A stretch of DNA of 64,000 bases from Lachnospiraceae bacterium. Lineage in GTDB: Bacteria; Bacillota; Clostridia; Lachnospirales; Lachnospiraceae. The notes beneath the pieces are model-generated. The model was not told where the DNA came from and searched no databases. It worked only from the letters and a program-made list of their open reading frames with translations. The translations under genes and the position numbers were made by a program. The stretch is taken from positions 1 through 64,000 of the forward strand of contig JALELZ010000017.1 of the NCBI GenBank assembly GCA_022768465.1, read 5' to 3'. Positions 10,005-20,104 of the stretch are shown piece after piece; positions within the stretch are counted from its first letter, which is position 1, and each line of letters opens with the position of its first letter.

Positions 10005-11657
10005 TTAATTATGCTTTTTTAGACTGTCGGCTCTTAGCACAGATTTCTTAATTTTACCACTGATGGTTTTCGGCATCTCTTTTACAAATTCAAGATACCT
10101 GATCCATTTATATTCGGCAAGCTCAAGATTACAGGATTCAATAATATCCTTTTTAAGCTCCGTTTCAGGCTCATAGCCCTCTGCCGGAACTATTACAGCC
10201 TTAACAGCCTGACCCCTGAGCTTATCCGGTATGCCTATAACACTGCACTCCGCAACAGCCGGATGCTTTATGATGACCTTTTCCACCTCATAAGGTCCTA
10301 TGCGGTAGCCTCCGCTCTTTATAATGTCATCAAAACGGCCGTGAAACCAAAAATATCCGTCGCTGTCACGCCATGCTGCATCCCCGGTATGATATACTCC
10401 GCCGCGCCAGCATTCGCGATATTTCTCCTCATTATCAAGATATCCCGAAAATACACCAAGCGGTTTTTTGCCGTTGTCGGATCTTATGCATATCTCGCCT
10501 ATTTCATTATCCTCTGCCGGCTTTCCGTCTCTTTTTAAAAGCACTATATCATACAATGGTGAAGGTTTGCCGAGTGAGCCGTCCTTTGATTCCATGCCTG
10601 CAAAATTAGCCATCAGCAGAGTGGTCTCCGTCTGTCCGTAGCCCTCATGAATGTCAAGCCCGGTTTTTTCTCTGAATTTTTCAAATACCTCAGGACTTAA
10701 GTATTCGCCCGCCGTTCCGGCACTTTTAAGGCTTGGCATTTCACCGGCATCTTTTCTTGTCAGATATCTGTAAACAGTAGGCGGTGCACAAAATGAACTC
10801 ACCTTATATTTATTTATAACAGCTGCAATCTGCTTAGGCTCAAAATTATCAAAATCATATACCAGCACTGCACAGCCCATCAGCCATTGTCCGTAAAGCT
10901 TTCCCCAGGAAGCCTTTGCCCAGCCTGTCTCGGATATAGTAAAATGCAGCCCGTCCTCTTCGTTTTGCTGCCAGTATCTTGCAGTTACATAATGTGCCAG
11001 CGGATAGGTGAAATCATGTATAACTCCTTTCGGAGCACCGGAGGTTCCCGACGTAAAGTAAAGTACCATAGGATCTTCGGCAAAAGTTTTTCGCCTTTCC
11101 ATTTGCTCCGAAGCGCCTTCGCATTCCCCGGTAAAATCGATAAAGCCTTCTTTTTTATCTTTAACTATAAAAAGCTTACAGCCGGTTGCTCCAAGACTTT
11201 CCTTAGCCTTTAATACTCTCTCCGGCACGCCGTTTTGTCCTGTGCAAACCACAGCCTTAACGTCTGCCGCTTTAAGTCTGCATATAAGATCATCTTCGGT
11301 AAGCATATGAGTCACAGGTATCATAACGGCTCCTATCCTGTGCAGTGCAACTGCGAGGAACCAGTATTCATAATGGCGCTTAAGTGCAAGCATCACTCTG
11401 TCGCCTCTCTTTATCCCGTGATTTATAAGCACATTCGCTGCCTTAATGCTTTCTCTTTTAATATCGGCAAATGTAAATATATGCTCCTCTTTTTCGGTAT
11501 TGCACCAGACAAGCGCTCTTTTATCCGGCTGTTCGTCTGCAATGACATCTACTACATCATAGCTGAAATTAAAATCGTCCGGCCGGCTTACCTTTATGTC
11601 CCCAAGCATCCCGTTTTCGTCGGTAATTTCCTCAAAAAATCTGCGATATACCGTCAT
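10005..11657 (-). CDS. AMP-binding acyl-CoA synthetase (acetyl/medium-chain type)
   Basis: 550 aa; LYFTSGTSGAPKGVIHD AMP-binding motif, GYGQTETT, KTISGKIKKSVLR. Confidence 0.92.
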   Translation of the reverse strand: MTVYRRFFEEITDENGMLGDIKVSRPDDFNFSYDVVDVIADEQPDKRALVWCNTEKEEHIFTFADIKRESIKAANVLINHGIKRGDRVMLALKRHYEYWFLAVALHRIGAVMIPVTHMLTEDDLICRLKAADVKAVVCTGQNGVPERVLKAKESLGATGCKLFIVKDKKEGFIDFTGECEGASEQMERRKTFAEDPMVLYFTSGTSGAPKGVIHDFTYPLAHYVTARYWQQNEEDGLHFTISETGWAKASWGKLYGQWLMGCAVLVYDFDNFEPKQIAAVINKYKVSSFCAPPTVYRYLTRKDAGEMPSLKSAGTAGEYLSPEVFEKFREKTGLDIHEGYGQTETTLLMANFAGMESKDGSLGKPSPLYDIVLLKRDGKPAEDNEIGEICIRSDNGKKPLGVFSGYLDNEEKYRECWRGGVYHTGDAAWRDSDGYFWFHGRFDDIIKSGGYRIGPYEVEKVIIKHPAVAECSVIGIPDKLRGQAVKAVIVPAEGYEPETELKKDIIESCNLELAEYKWIRYLEFVKEMPKTISGKIKKSVLRADSLKKHN

Positions 11658-11677
11658 TAAATATTACTCCTTATAAC

Positions 11678-12475
11678 TTAAAAACGTCCGATAGCTCTGA
11701 ATCTCTCATAACGCTTATTTGTAAGCTCTTCTTTGGACAATGCTGAGAGGCCATTTATTTCATTTGAAAGCTTACTTTTCAGTGCATTATAAAATTCCGG
11801 CTCTCCGATATTTTTCTCTGAAATGATCTCTTCGATAATTCCGTTTTTGAGAGAATCCTCTGCCGTGATTTTTAAAGCCTCAGCAGCATCTGCAGCTCTT
11901 TTGGCATCCTTATAGAGTATCGCGGCACAGCCCTCCGGCGAAATTACCGAATATACGGCATTTTCAAGCATCCAGACTCTGTCTGCAACAGCAAGTGCCA
12001 ATGCTCCTCCGCTTCCGCCTTCTCCTATAATTACTGATATTACCGGCACTTTCAGTCCCATAAGCGTTACAAGGTTTTCGGCAACGGCCTGCCCCTGTCC
12101 TCTTTCCTCGGCATCTATACCGCAGTAAGCTCCCGAAGTATCTACAAGACATATTACCGGGCGGTCAAATTTTTCCGCCTGCTTAAAAAGTCTCAAAGCC
12201 TTTCTGTAGCCCTCAGGAACAGGAGATCCGAAGCGTCTTATAGCCCTTTCCTTTACGGTATGTCCTTTTTCTATGGCAGCAACAGTTACCGGCACGCCGC
12301 ACAGTCTGCCTATTCCTCCTACAACCGCTGCATCATCAGAAAAGCGCCTGTCCCCGTGAAGCTCTATAAAATCCGTGAATATATTATTGATATAATCAAG
12401 CGCCGTAGGACGGTCATTGCTTCTTACTATCTTAACCTTCTCATACGCCTGGTTTACGGTATTATTCATTTTCAA
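11678..12475 (-). CDS. accA: Acetyl-CoA carboxylase carboxyltransferase subunit alpha
   Basis: 265 aa; FTDFIELHGDRRFSDD, IGEGGSGGALAL, YSVISPEGCAAIL. Confidence 0.95.
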   Translation of the reverse strand: MKMNNTVNQAYEKVKIVRSNDRPTALDYINNIFTDFIELHGDRRFSDDAAVVGGIGRLCGVPVTVAAIEKGHTVKERAIRRFGSPVPEGYRKALRLFKQAEKFDRPVICLVDTSGAYCGIDAEERGQGQAVAENLVTLMGLKVPVISVIIGEGGSGGALALAVADRVWMLENAVYSVISPEGCAAILYKDAKRAADAAEALKITAEDSLKNGIIEEIISEKNIGEPEFYNALKSKLSNEINGLSALSKEELTNKRYERFRAIGRF

Positions 12476-13331
12476 CCCCGTGTTTTTGTGTATGCATCCT
12501 TAAAAGCTCAGCAATTATCTTTTTCTGCCTTCCGCGCGGAACTATCATGTCAATAAATCCGTGTTCAAGCATGGATTCTGCCGTCTGGAAGCCCTTTGGC
12601 AGCGCTTTTCTTGTAGTCTGTTCCACAACTCTTGCTCCGGCAAAGCCTATAGTTGCTCCGGGCTCCGCCATGATAATGTCTCCTTCCATGGCAAAGCTGG
12701 CTGTAACACCTCCTGTAGTCGGGCTTGTAAGCACAGGCATGTAAAAAAGTCCGGCATCTGAATGTCTCATCACTGCTCCGCTCGTCTTTGCCATCTGCAT
12801 AAGAGAAAAAAGCCCCTCCTGCATTCTTGCTCCTCCTGAGACCGTAAAGCCAATTACCGGAAGCTTATTTTCAACTGCATACTCAAATATATCTACTATC
12901 TTTTCTCCGACAGCTGTTCCCATAGATCCCATCATAAAATTAGGATCCATGGCAAATATTGCCGTTTTTGTACCGCCTATACATGCTGTGCCGCAAATTA
13001 CCGCTTCTTCCTCGCCGCTTGCCGCACCTACTGCCTTCAGCTTTGATCTGTAGCCTTGAAACTTTAGCGGATCATGAGGCATTATGCCTTTAAAAAGCTC
13101 TGTAAAGCTGCCCTTATCCGCAATAAGCTTTATACGCTGTCTTGCACCTGTTCTGTAATGATATCCGCAGTACGGGCAGGTATTAAATCCCTGCCAGACA
13201 GTACTTGTAAGCGCCGTTTTTCTGCAATTCGGACAGCTTATCTCCGGATCTGTCTGATCGATCGTTATATGTGAGCGTCCGCCGCTTTCCAGCTTGTTGG
13301 CAGGACGTCTCATTATTTTTAAAAGAGGCAT
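12462..13331 (-). CDS. accD: Acetyl-CoA carboxylase carboxyltransferase subunit beta
   Basis: 289 aa; CPNCRKTALTSTVWQGFNTCPYCGYH zinc finger, FTVSGGARMQEGLFSLMQMAKTS. Confidence 0.95.
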   Translation of the reverse strand: MPLLKIMRRPANKLESGGRSHITIDQTDPEISCPNCRKTALTSTVWQGFNTCPYCGYHYRTGARQRIKLIADKGSFTELFKGIMPHDPLKFQGYRSKLKAVGAASGEEEAVICGTACIGGTKTAIFAMDPNFMMGSMGTAVGEKIVDIFEYAVENKLPVIGFTVSGGARMQEGLFSLMQMAKTSGAVMRHSDAGLFYMPVLTSPTTGGVTASFAMEGDIIMAEPGATIGFAGARVVEQTTRKALPKGFQTAESMLEHGFIDMIVPRGRQKKIIAELLRMHTQKHGVENE

Positions 13332-13332
13332 C

Positions 13333-14640
13333 TTATCTGCCCTCCATAAATGTCAAATCATAGTTTCCGCTTTCAAAATCATCTTCACTTATAAGCGAAA
13401 GCTGTTCTTCAATATTTGTCTCCACACCCTCTATTACGGTTTCACAGAGGGCTGCCTTCAGCTTTCTCACTGCTTCTTCTCTCGTTCCGGCATAGACGAT
13501 AAGCTTTCCTATAAGAGAATCGTAAAACGGTGTGACAACAGAATCCTGCAGCAACCACGTATCAAAGCGTACAAATGGTCCTCCCGGAACATGAAGTACA
13601 GACACCTTTCCCGGAGATAATGCATTTATTCTGCATTCAATGCATGATCCCGGAAATTCTTCTTTTCTTTTAAGTCTGCTTATATCAATTCCTGCCGCTG
13701 TCCTTATCTGCCATTTAACAAGATCAGTGCTTGTAAGCATTTCAGTGACTCCGTGCTCAACCTGAAGCCTCATATTCATTTCCATGAACCAGAATTTTCC
13801 TTCCTTATCGAGCAGAAATTCCATTGTGCCGACTCCGGTGTAGCCTATGCTTTTTACCGCACCCCTGCAGAGCTTCGAAAGAATTTTTCTCTGTGCTTCA
13901 TTAACTCCCGGTGACGGCGATTCTTCTATGAGCTTTTGATGTCTGCGCTGAACAGAGCAGTCTCTTTCACCTAAAAAGCTTACATTCCCCGACTCATCGG
14001 CAAGTATCTGTACCTCGATATGCCTTGCCGGATACACATACTTTTCAATATATAAGGCTCCGTCGCCAAATGCGGACTTTGCTTCCGCCTCAGCTAACGG
14101 AAAAGCTTTTTTCAGCTCTTCAACGCTGTTAATGACTCTTATACCTCGTCCTCCGCCTCCGGCAGAGGCTTTAAGCATAACCGGGTATCCGAATCTGTCA
14201 GCACTTTCAAGCGCCTCTTCAACGTCCTTTAAGGTCTCTGTTCCGGGTATTACCGGAAGTCCGGCAGCCGCCATCCTTTTCTTATTTTCAGCCTTATCGC
14301 TCATTGTTCGCATGAGCTCTGCCGGAGGTCCGATGAAAGCTATTCCGTTTTTCTCACAAAGTGAAGCAAACTCAGCATTCTCCGACAAAAATCCGTAGCC
14401 GGGATGAATTGCCGCTGCTTTTGTAACAAGCGCAGCGCTTATTATTTTTTCCGGATCAAGGTAGCTCTCCTTTGCCATTGCCGGACCTATGCAGATGCTC
14501 TCATCAGCTAATAGTGTATGAAGTGAATCCTTGTCAGCCTCAGAATATATGGCTGTGCTTTTTACACCCATTTCCTTGCAGGCTCTGATTATACGAACGG
14601 CTATCTCTCCGCGGTTAGCTATCAGTATCTTGTCAAACAT
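13333..14640 (-). CDS. accC: Acetyl-CoA carboxylase biotin carboxylase subunit
   Basis: 435 aa; MFDKILIANRGEIAVRIIRACKEMG, IHPGYGFLSENAEFA, FMEMNMRLQVEHGVTE. Confidence 0.95.
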   Translation of the reverse strand: MFDKILIANRGEIAVRIIRACKEMGVKSTAIYSEADKDSLHTLLADESICIGPAMAKESYLDPEKIISAALVTKAAAIHPGYGFLSENAEFASLCEKNGIAFIGPPAELMRTMSDKAENKKRMAAAGLPVIPGTETLKDVEEALESADRFGYPVMLKASAGGGGRGIRVINSVEELKKAFPLAEAEAKSAFGDGALYIEKYVYPARHIEVQILADESGNVSFLGERDCSVQRRHQKLIEESPSPGVNEAQRKILSKLCRGAVKSIGYTGVGTMEFLLDKEGKFWFMEMNMRLQVEHGVTEMLTSTDLVKWQIRTAAGIDISRLKRKEEFPGSCIECRINALSPGKVSVLHVPGGPFVRFDTWLLQDSVVTPFYDSLIGKLIVYAGTREEAVRKLKAALCETVIEGVETNIEEQLSLISEDDFESGNYDLTFMEGR

Positions 14641-14642
14641 CG

Positions 14643-15068
14643 TTATTTATCCTTTTTATCAACTATTGCGAAGGAGAATTCGCCCTTCACGCAAAGTCTG
14701 TCTCCGACGTATCCGCTTCCCTCTGCAAAATAAAACGGTCCCTTGGATCTTACTATCCTGCAGTGAGTCTCAAAGGTATCGCCTGGATGCACAGGCGACT
14801 TGAATTTTATATTATTCATGCCTGTATAAAACGGAAGCTTGTCCTCTCCTATGCTATCCTCAAGCAGTACACAGGCGGACTGAGCCATTATTTCGCAGAG
14901 TATAACTCCGGGTACGACAGGTGCATCAGGAAAATGTCCCTTAAGAAACCACTCATCACCCTTTATATAAAGTGAACCTATTGCTTCATCGTCAGATCTT
15001 TCCGCACTGTCTAAAAGGAGCATATTGTCTCTGTGCGGAAGTATTTTTTTTAATTCCTCTCTGTTCAT
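14643..15068 (-). CDS. fabZ: 3-hydroxyacyl-ACP dehydratase
   Basis: 141 aa; ILPHRDNMLLLD and GHFPDAPVVPGVILCEIMAQ. Confidence 0.94.
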   Translation of the reverse strand: MNREELKKILPHRDNMLLLDSAERSDDEAIGSLYIKGDEWFLKGHFPDAPVVPGVILCEIMAQSACVLLEDSIGEDKLPFYTGMNNIKFKSPVHPGDTFETHCRIVRSKGPFYFAEGSGYVGDRLCVKGEFSFAIVDKKDK

Positions 15069-15616
15069 TACACGCCTTTTCCTATGCTGAAAAGCTCTGT
15101 GCCGTATTCTACGACCTGTCCGTTTTTTGCTAAGACAGCTTCAATTATTCCGTCATCCTCTGCAGTGACCTCATTCATGAGCTTCATCGCTTCTATAATG
15201 CATAATACGGTTCCCTTTTTGACCCTGTCTCCGACCTTTACAAAGGCCTCGGCATTCTCGGCCGGAGCCGCATAAAATATTCCTACCGTAGGTGATACCA
15301 CACTGTGGCACTCGAAAGCTCCAAGCTGAGCCTTAAAGTCATTTGCTTTGGCATCTGAAGTATTTTCTGCAATGCTTGATTCAGAAGTTTCGGATTCATA
15401 ATCATTATCCGCTTCCGGCTTTAACATCGCTTCGGATCCAAAAGCTCCCTCCTGCGCCGTTTTCATTCTCAGATCAGATCTAACCTCAGAATTTCTATCA
15501 TTGTGACCGGCAGCTCTTTCAAGCCTTACGGTGCCTTCATTTTCATTTATTTCCATACCTGTGAGATCCAGCTCATTCATAAGAGCCGCATATCTCCTGA
15601 TATCTGCTTCCTTCAT
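15068..15616 (-). CDS. accB: Biotin carboxyl carrier protein
   Basis: 182 aa; VVSPTVGIFY and biotinylation motif CIIEAMKLMNE; acidic linker. Confidence 0.94.
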   Translation of the reverse strand: MKEADIRRYAALMNELDLTGMEINENEGTVRLERAAGHNDRNSEVRSDLRMKTAQEGAFGSEAMLKPEADNDYESETSESSIAENTSDAKANDFKAQLGAFECHSVVSPTVGIFYAAPAENAEAFVKVGDRVKKGTVLCIIEAMKLMNEVTAEDDGIIEAVLAKNGQVVEYGTELFSIGKGV

Positions 15617-15698
15617 ATATAATCAGACAGCCTTTCCAAAAAATCTTCTTCCGCTTTACTAAAAGCCTTTTACGGCAGCATACAGCTATGCCCTTCCC

Positions 15699-16940
15699 TT
15701 ACACTCTTCTGAAAGCAAGGCAGGCGTTGTGTCCTCCGAAGCCCAGTGAATTTGACAGACACATATCTATATCAGCCTTTACTGCCTTATTCGGAACATA
15801 ATTAAGATCACACTCCGGATCCGGCTCTTTAAGATTGATCGTCGGCGGAACTATACCGGTCTCAAGCACCTTTACACAAACTATTGCCTCAAGCGCACCG
15901 GCAGCTCCAAGCATATGACCTGTCATGGATTTTGTGGAGCTAATTAGAATATCTCTTGCCTTTTCCTCACCAAGTGCCGACTTAATTGCCTTGGTTTCTC
16001 CGGTGTCATTTAAAAATGTTCCGGTTCCGTGTGCATTTATATAAATGTTTCCATCTCCGGTGTATGCTGATTCCTTAAGTGCTTCCTTTATTGCTCTTGC
16101 TCCGCCCGAAGCATCCGGTCTCGGAGCTGTAATGTGATATGCATCACAGGTCGAGCCGTAGCCGGTGACCTCGGCATAAATTTTTGCACCTCTTGCCTTT
16201 GCATGCTCATACTCTTCAAGTATCAGAGCACCGGCACCCTCTCCTATAACAAAGCCCGCTCTTCTTTTATCAAACGGAAGCGATGCCGCGTCAGGATCCT
16301 CTGAAAGAGAAAGTGCCTTGATATTTACAAAACCCGCAACTCCGCAGTCAGTTATAGGAGCCTCAGAGCCGCCTGTTATTGCAGCATCCGCATAGCCGTG
16401 ACGTATTGCCCTTACAGCCTCACCTATCGCATTGGAGCCTGAAGCACATGCAGTAACTGCAGGGATAGCTGCGCCCTGACAGTTAAAGCGTATCGCAATT
16501 GCTCCGGCTGCCATATTGGCAATAAGCATCGGTATAAAATACGGAGAAACTCTTGACGGACCTCTTTCCATAAGCTTTTCATGCTCTCTTGAAAATGTTC
16601 CTATTCCTCCTATTCCCGATCCGAAATAAACAGCAAACCTTTCAGGCTCTACAGTGCCTATGATGCTGCTGTCCTCAACAGCCTGGCAGGCTGCTCCCAT
16701 GGCATACTGCGTGAAGCGGTCGCTCTTTAATATTTCGGTTTTATCCATGTATTCCTTTGCATCAAAACCCTTTATCTCAGCGGCAAGCTTGGCCTTATAT
16801 TCCGTCGTATCAAAATATGTTATAGGTGCTATACCGTTTTTTCCTTCTGTCAGGCTGTTCCAACAGCTTTCTACACTGTTTCCGACCGGAGAAATGACTC
16901 CGAGCCCGGTAACCACGACTCTTCTCATTACCTGTTCCAT
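15699..16940 (-). CDS. fabF: 3-oxoacyl-ACP synthase II
   Basis: 413 aa; RVVVTGLGVISPVGNSVE, TACASGSNAIGEA, INAHGTGTFLND, SLGFGGHNA. Confidence 0.95.
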   Translation of the reverse strand: MEQVMRRVVVTGLGVISPVGNSVESCWNSLTEGKNGIAPITYFDTTEYKAKLAAEIKGFDAKEYMDKTEILKSDRFTQYAMGAACQAVEDSSIIGTVEPERFAVYFGSGIGGIGTFSREHEKLMERGPSRVSPYFIPMLIANMAAGAIAIRFNCQGAAIPAVTACASGSNAIGEAVRAIRHGYADAAITGGSEAPITDCGVAGFVNIKALSLSEDPDAASLPFDKRRAGFVIGEGAGALILEEYEHAKARGAKIYAEVTGYGSTCDAYHITAPRPDASGGARAIKEALKESAYTGDGNIYINAHGTGTFLNDTGETKAIKSALGEEKARDILISSTKSMTGHMLGAAGALEAIVCVKVLETGIVPPTINLKEPDPECDLNYVPNKAVKADIDMCLSNSLGFGGHNACLAFRRV

Positions 16941-17058
16941 ATATATTTCCCGTAAACGATCCTATTCTCAAATATTGCTGTTGATGTTTATCCAAAGATG
17001 TTTTCTGACATTTCGTAATCAGACTTACTTTAATTTACTAAACGCCCCTTATTGCTGA

Positions 17059-17793
17059 TCACATGCCCATTCCGCCGTCAACACCTATTACCTGTCCTGT
17101 TATGTAGTTTGAAGAGACTAAGAATACGGCAGTCTCTGCAACCTCTTCGGCAGTTCCCGCTCTTCCGACAGGAATGTTTTTTATCCATTTTTCTTCGCTG
17201 TCCTTTAGGACATTTGTCATGTCCGTAGCTATAAAGCCCGGAGCAATGGCATTGCACAGTATATTTTTAGCTGCAAGCTCCTTTGCCGCAGATTTGGTAA
17301 GTCCGATAATTCCCGCCTTTGAAGCCGCATAATTACACTGTCCTGCATTGCCGTGAATACCCACAACAGAAGAGATGTTCACTATTCTGCCGTATCTTTT
17401 CCTTAAAAAAATCGGTGTACAGTGACGCATCATATTAAAACAGCCCTTTAAATTGACCTCTATGACCCTGTCAAAGTCATCTTCCTTCATGAACGGCAGA
17501 AGACCGTCCTTTGTAATGCCGGCATTATTTATAAGAATATCAATGCCTCCAAATTCCTCTTTTATCTTCGCGACAGTCTCTCCGGAATTCTTAAAATCAG
17601 AAACATCACAGCAATAGCTTTGTGCTTTTATCGCAAACCTTTCTTCAAGCTCACAGCAGAGCGCCTCTGCCTTTTCTCTGTTTCCGGCATATATTATCGC
17701 AATGTCATTTCCCATTTCCGCAAGCTTTGAAGCCGTTGCCGACCCTATGCCTCTTGATCCTCCGGTAATGACCGCAGTTTTTCTTTCATTCAT
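17059..17793 (-). CDS. fabG: 3-oxoacyl-ACP reductase
   Basis: 244 aa; TGGSRGIGSATA, NNAGITKDGLL, NISSVVGIHGNAGQCNYAASKAG. Confidence 0.95.
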   Translation of the reverse strand: MNERKTAVITGGSRGIGSATASKLAEMGNDIAIIYAGNREKAEALCCELEERFAIKAQSYCCDVSDFKNSGETVAKIKEEFGGIDILINNAGITKDGLLPFMKEDDFDRVIEVNLKGCFNMMRHCTPIFLRKRYGRIVNISSVVGIHGNAGQCNYAASKAGIIGLTKSAAKELAAKNILCNAIAPGFIATDMTNVLKDSEEKWIKNIPVGRAGTAEEVAETAVFLVSSNYITGQVIGVDGGMGM

Positions 17794-18809
17794 AGTTCTT
17801 TCTTAAGCCTTTCGATCCCGTCCGTATCGCTGACTGCGAAGACACGCACATTTTTGTCAATTCTTTTAATCATTCCCGAAAGAGTCTCTCCCGGTCCGAT
17901 CTCAATAAATGTATCCGCTCCGTCAGAAATCATATTTCTTATGAGCTGTTCCCAAAGCACCGGTGATACTATCTGCTTTGAAAGCATATCTGCCATTTGA
18001 TTTCTCTTAGCATTGCATTCAGTCTCTGATGCAGCTATCCTATACGGCTTCGCCGTAAGATCTGAATAAACCTTAAAGCTCGGTACAGTTAAATTCTTAT
18101 CTGCAACTTCCTTTTTAAATGCTTCAGCCGCACCTGTCATAAAAGGAGAATGAAAACCGCCGTTAACCTTTAACGGTAACATTCTTCCTCCTGCAGCTTT
18201 TACTTCCTCGGCAAATAAAGGCATGATTTCAGCTTCCGCAGAAACCGATACTTGTCCGGGACAATTAAAATTTACCGGATAAACCTTCTCAAACTTTCTG
18301 CACAGCTCTTCAGCCTTGTCATTTGAAAGCTTAAGCACTGCAGCCATCGAGGCCGGATTTTTCTCTGCCGACTCCTGCATTAATTCAGCTCTTTTTATAA
18401 CAAGCTCTAAAATATTAGAAAATATATTATCTTTTTCTTTTAAAATAGATTTATTTTCGTTATTTGTTTCGATTAAAGAAAAGGCTGACTCATCAGCTTC
18501 TCTCATATAGGCATAGCAGAGTGCGCTAAGTTCTCCTAAAGAAAACCCTGCTGTCATATCAGCTTCTATGCCCTCTTCATGTAATGCCTCTGCTATTGCA
18601 AGCTCTGCCACAAACAGACAAGGCTGCGTATTTGCCGTTATGCTGAGTTCATTTATATCAGCACTGAAGCACTGCTCTTTTGTACCTGGTCTTAGTGCTT
18701 CAGCCCATCCGAATATTTCCTTAGCTGTTGCATGGCTTTTATATAGCTCGGCCCCCATGCCGCTTGCCTGTGCTCCCTGTCCCGGGAACACAAACGCCGT
18801 TTTTCCCAT
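17790..18809 (-). CDS. fabD: ACP S-malonyltransferase
   Basis: 339 aa; FVFPGQGAQASGMG, GFSLGELSAL, GGFHSPFM. Contains an extra segment after the GFSLGE motif. Confidence 0.92.
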   Translation of the reverse strand: MGKTAFVFPGQGAQASGMGAELYKSHATAKEIFGWAEALRPGTKEQCFSADINELSITANTQPCLFVAELAIAEALHEEGIEADMTAGFSLGELSALCYAYMREADESAFSLIETNNENKSILKEKDNIFSNILELVIKRAELMQESAEKNPASMAAVLKLSNDKAEELCRKFEKVYPVNFNCPGQVSVSAEAEIMPLFAEEVKAAGGRMLPLKVNGGFHSPFMTGAAEAFKKEVADKNLTVPSFKVYSDLTAKPYRIAASETECNAKRNQMADMLSKQIVSPVLWEQLIRNMISDGADTFIEIGPGETLSGMIKRIDKNVRVFAVSDTDGIERLKKEL

Positions 18810-18858
18810 ATGAATCCGCCTTTCTTTTTAGGCTAATAAGCGCCTGCTTAATAAAATA

Positions 18859-19806
18859 TCAATTAATAAAGTCCGGTGCCTTCAACAATATCTGCTCTGC
18901 TCCCTCACAGACTTCCTTAACGATCTCTGCTGCCGGCTGCACTTTATTGACCATTGCAGCAGCCTGTCCGCAGAGAAAGCAGCCCTTTTCAAGATTTCCG
19001 TCCTGAACCGCCATACGGAATCTGCCTGCTGAAAGTCCTGCCAGCTCTTCATCCGTACTGCCGCCGTATTCTGCATTTTGAAATTCTCTTACAAATGCTG
19101 TCCTTAAGCTTCGTGCGGCATGATTGATCCTTTTTCCGGTAACTGCTGTCGAAAGATCATTGGCCTTCAAAACTCTTTCTCTGTATACCGGATGAATCGT
19201 ACATTCTTCGGCGCTTAAAAACCTGGTTCCCATCTGCACTCCGCATGCTCCCAGCATAAAGGATGCTGCCATTCCTCTGCCGTCCGCAATGCCTCCGGCA
19301 GCAATAACAGGAAGGTCGCCGGCAGCATCACATATGAGCGGAACCAGTACCATTGTAGTAAGCTCTCCTACATGTCCGCCGCTCTCTCCGCCTTCGGCTA
19401 TAAGCGCATCGGCTCCGAGTCTTTTCATCATCTTTGCCATCGCTACAGATGCAACCACAGGTATCACCTTTATGCCTGCTGTTTTCCAGGCCGACATGAA
19501 TTTTGAAGGATTTCCGGCTCCGGTAGTAACAGCAGCAAGCTTTTCTTCCACTGCAAGCTCTGCTATCTCATCCGCATAGCGGTTCATAAGCATTATGTTA
19601 AGTCCGAAGGGCTTATCGGTCAGCTCTCTTGCAATGTTTATCTGCTTTCTGATATCCTCTGCCCTCTGATTTCCTGCGGCAATGATACCAAGCCCGCCGG
19701 CTTCTGAAACCGAAGCTGCAAGTCTTCCGTCAGCGATCCATGCCATACCGCCCTGAAACAGCGGATATTTAATATCTAAAAGATCGCATACAGCTGATTT
19801 AATCAT
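18859..19806 (-). CDS. fabK: Enoyl-ACP reductase II (FabK)
   Basis: MIKSAVCDLLDIKYPLFQGGMAWIADGRLAASVSEAGGLGIIAAG. Start moved to 19806 so that it does not overlap acpP. Confidence 0.94.
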   Translation of the reverse strand: MIKSAVCDLLDIKYPLFQGGMAWIADGRLAASVSEAGGLGIIAAGNQRAEDIRKQINIARELTDKPFGLNIMLMNRYADEIAELAVEEKLAAVTTGAGNPSKFMSAWKTAGIKVIPVVASVAMAKMMKRLGADALIAEGGESGGHVGELTTMVLVPLICDAAGDLPVIAAGGIADGRGMAASFMLGACGVQMGTRFLSAEECTIHPVYRERVLKANDLSTAVTGKRINHAARSLRTAFVREFQNAEYGGSTDEELAGLSAGRFRMAVQDGNLEKGCFLCGQAAAMVNKVQPAAEIVKEVCEGAEQILLKAPDFIN

Positions 19807-19810
19807 TTTA

Positions 19811-20032
19811 TCAGCCCTTCTTTTTCTCAACTAAAGCTGCAAGCTCTCCGACTGTTTCAACCTTTTCATCAAGCTCAACACTGATTCCGAGCTCATCCTC
19901 AAGACTCATAAGAAGATCTACAGTATCGAGGGAATCGATTCCGAGATCATGGAAGGTATCCTCTGCCTTTATAGATGCAGGATCGCAGTCAAGTCTGTCA
20001 GCAAGAAGCTTTGCAATAGTTTCAAAAATCAT
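19811..20032 (-). CDS. acpP: Acyl carrier protein
   Basis: 73 aa; FHDLGIDSLDTVDLLMSLEDELGI with the DSL phosphopantetheine site. Confidence 0.95.
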   Translation of the reverse strand: MIFETIAKLLADRLDCDPASIKAEDTFHDLGIDSLDTVDLLMSLEDELGISVELDEKVETVGELAALVEKKKG

Positions 20033-20048
20033 AATTATGTCCTCCGTT

Positions 20049-20104
20049 AACTTGTTGATAAATCAATAAGTTGCATTATATACTAGGCTTGTTGATATGT
20101 CAAC
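20049..20104 (-). promoter_or_regulatory. Consensus promoter of the acpP-fab operon with two TTGAT-type palindromes
   Basis: Minus strand TTGACA (98-103), 17-bp spacer, TATAAT (75-80). Palindromes GTTGATATGTCAAC (20091-20104) and AACTTGTTGATAAATCAATAAGTT (20049-20072). Confidence 0.85.
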
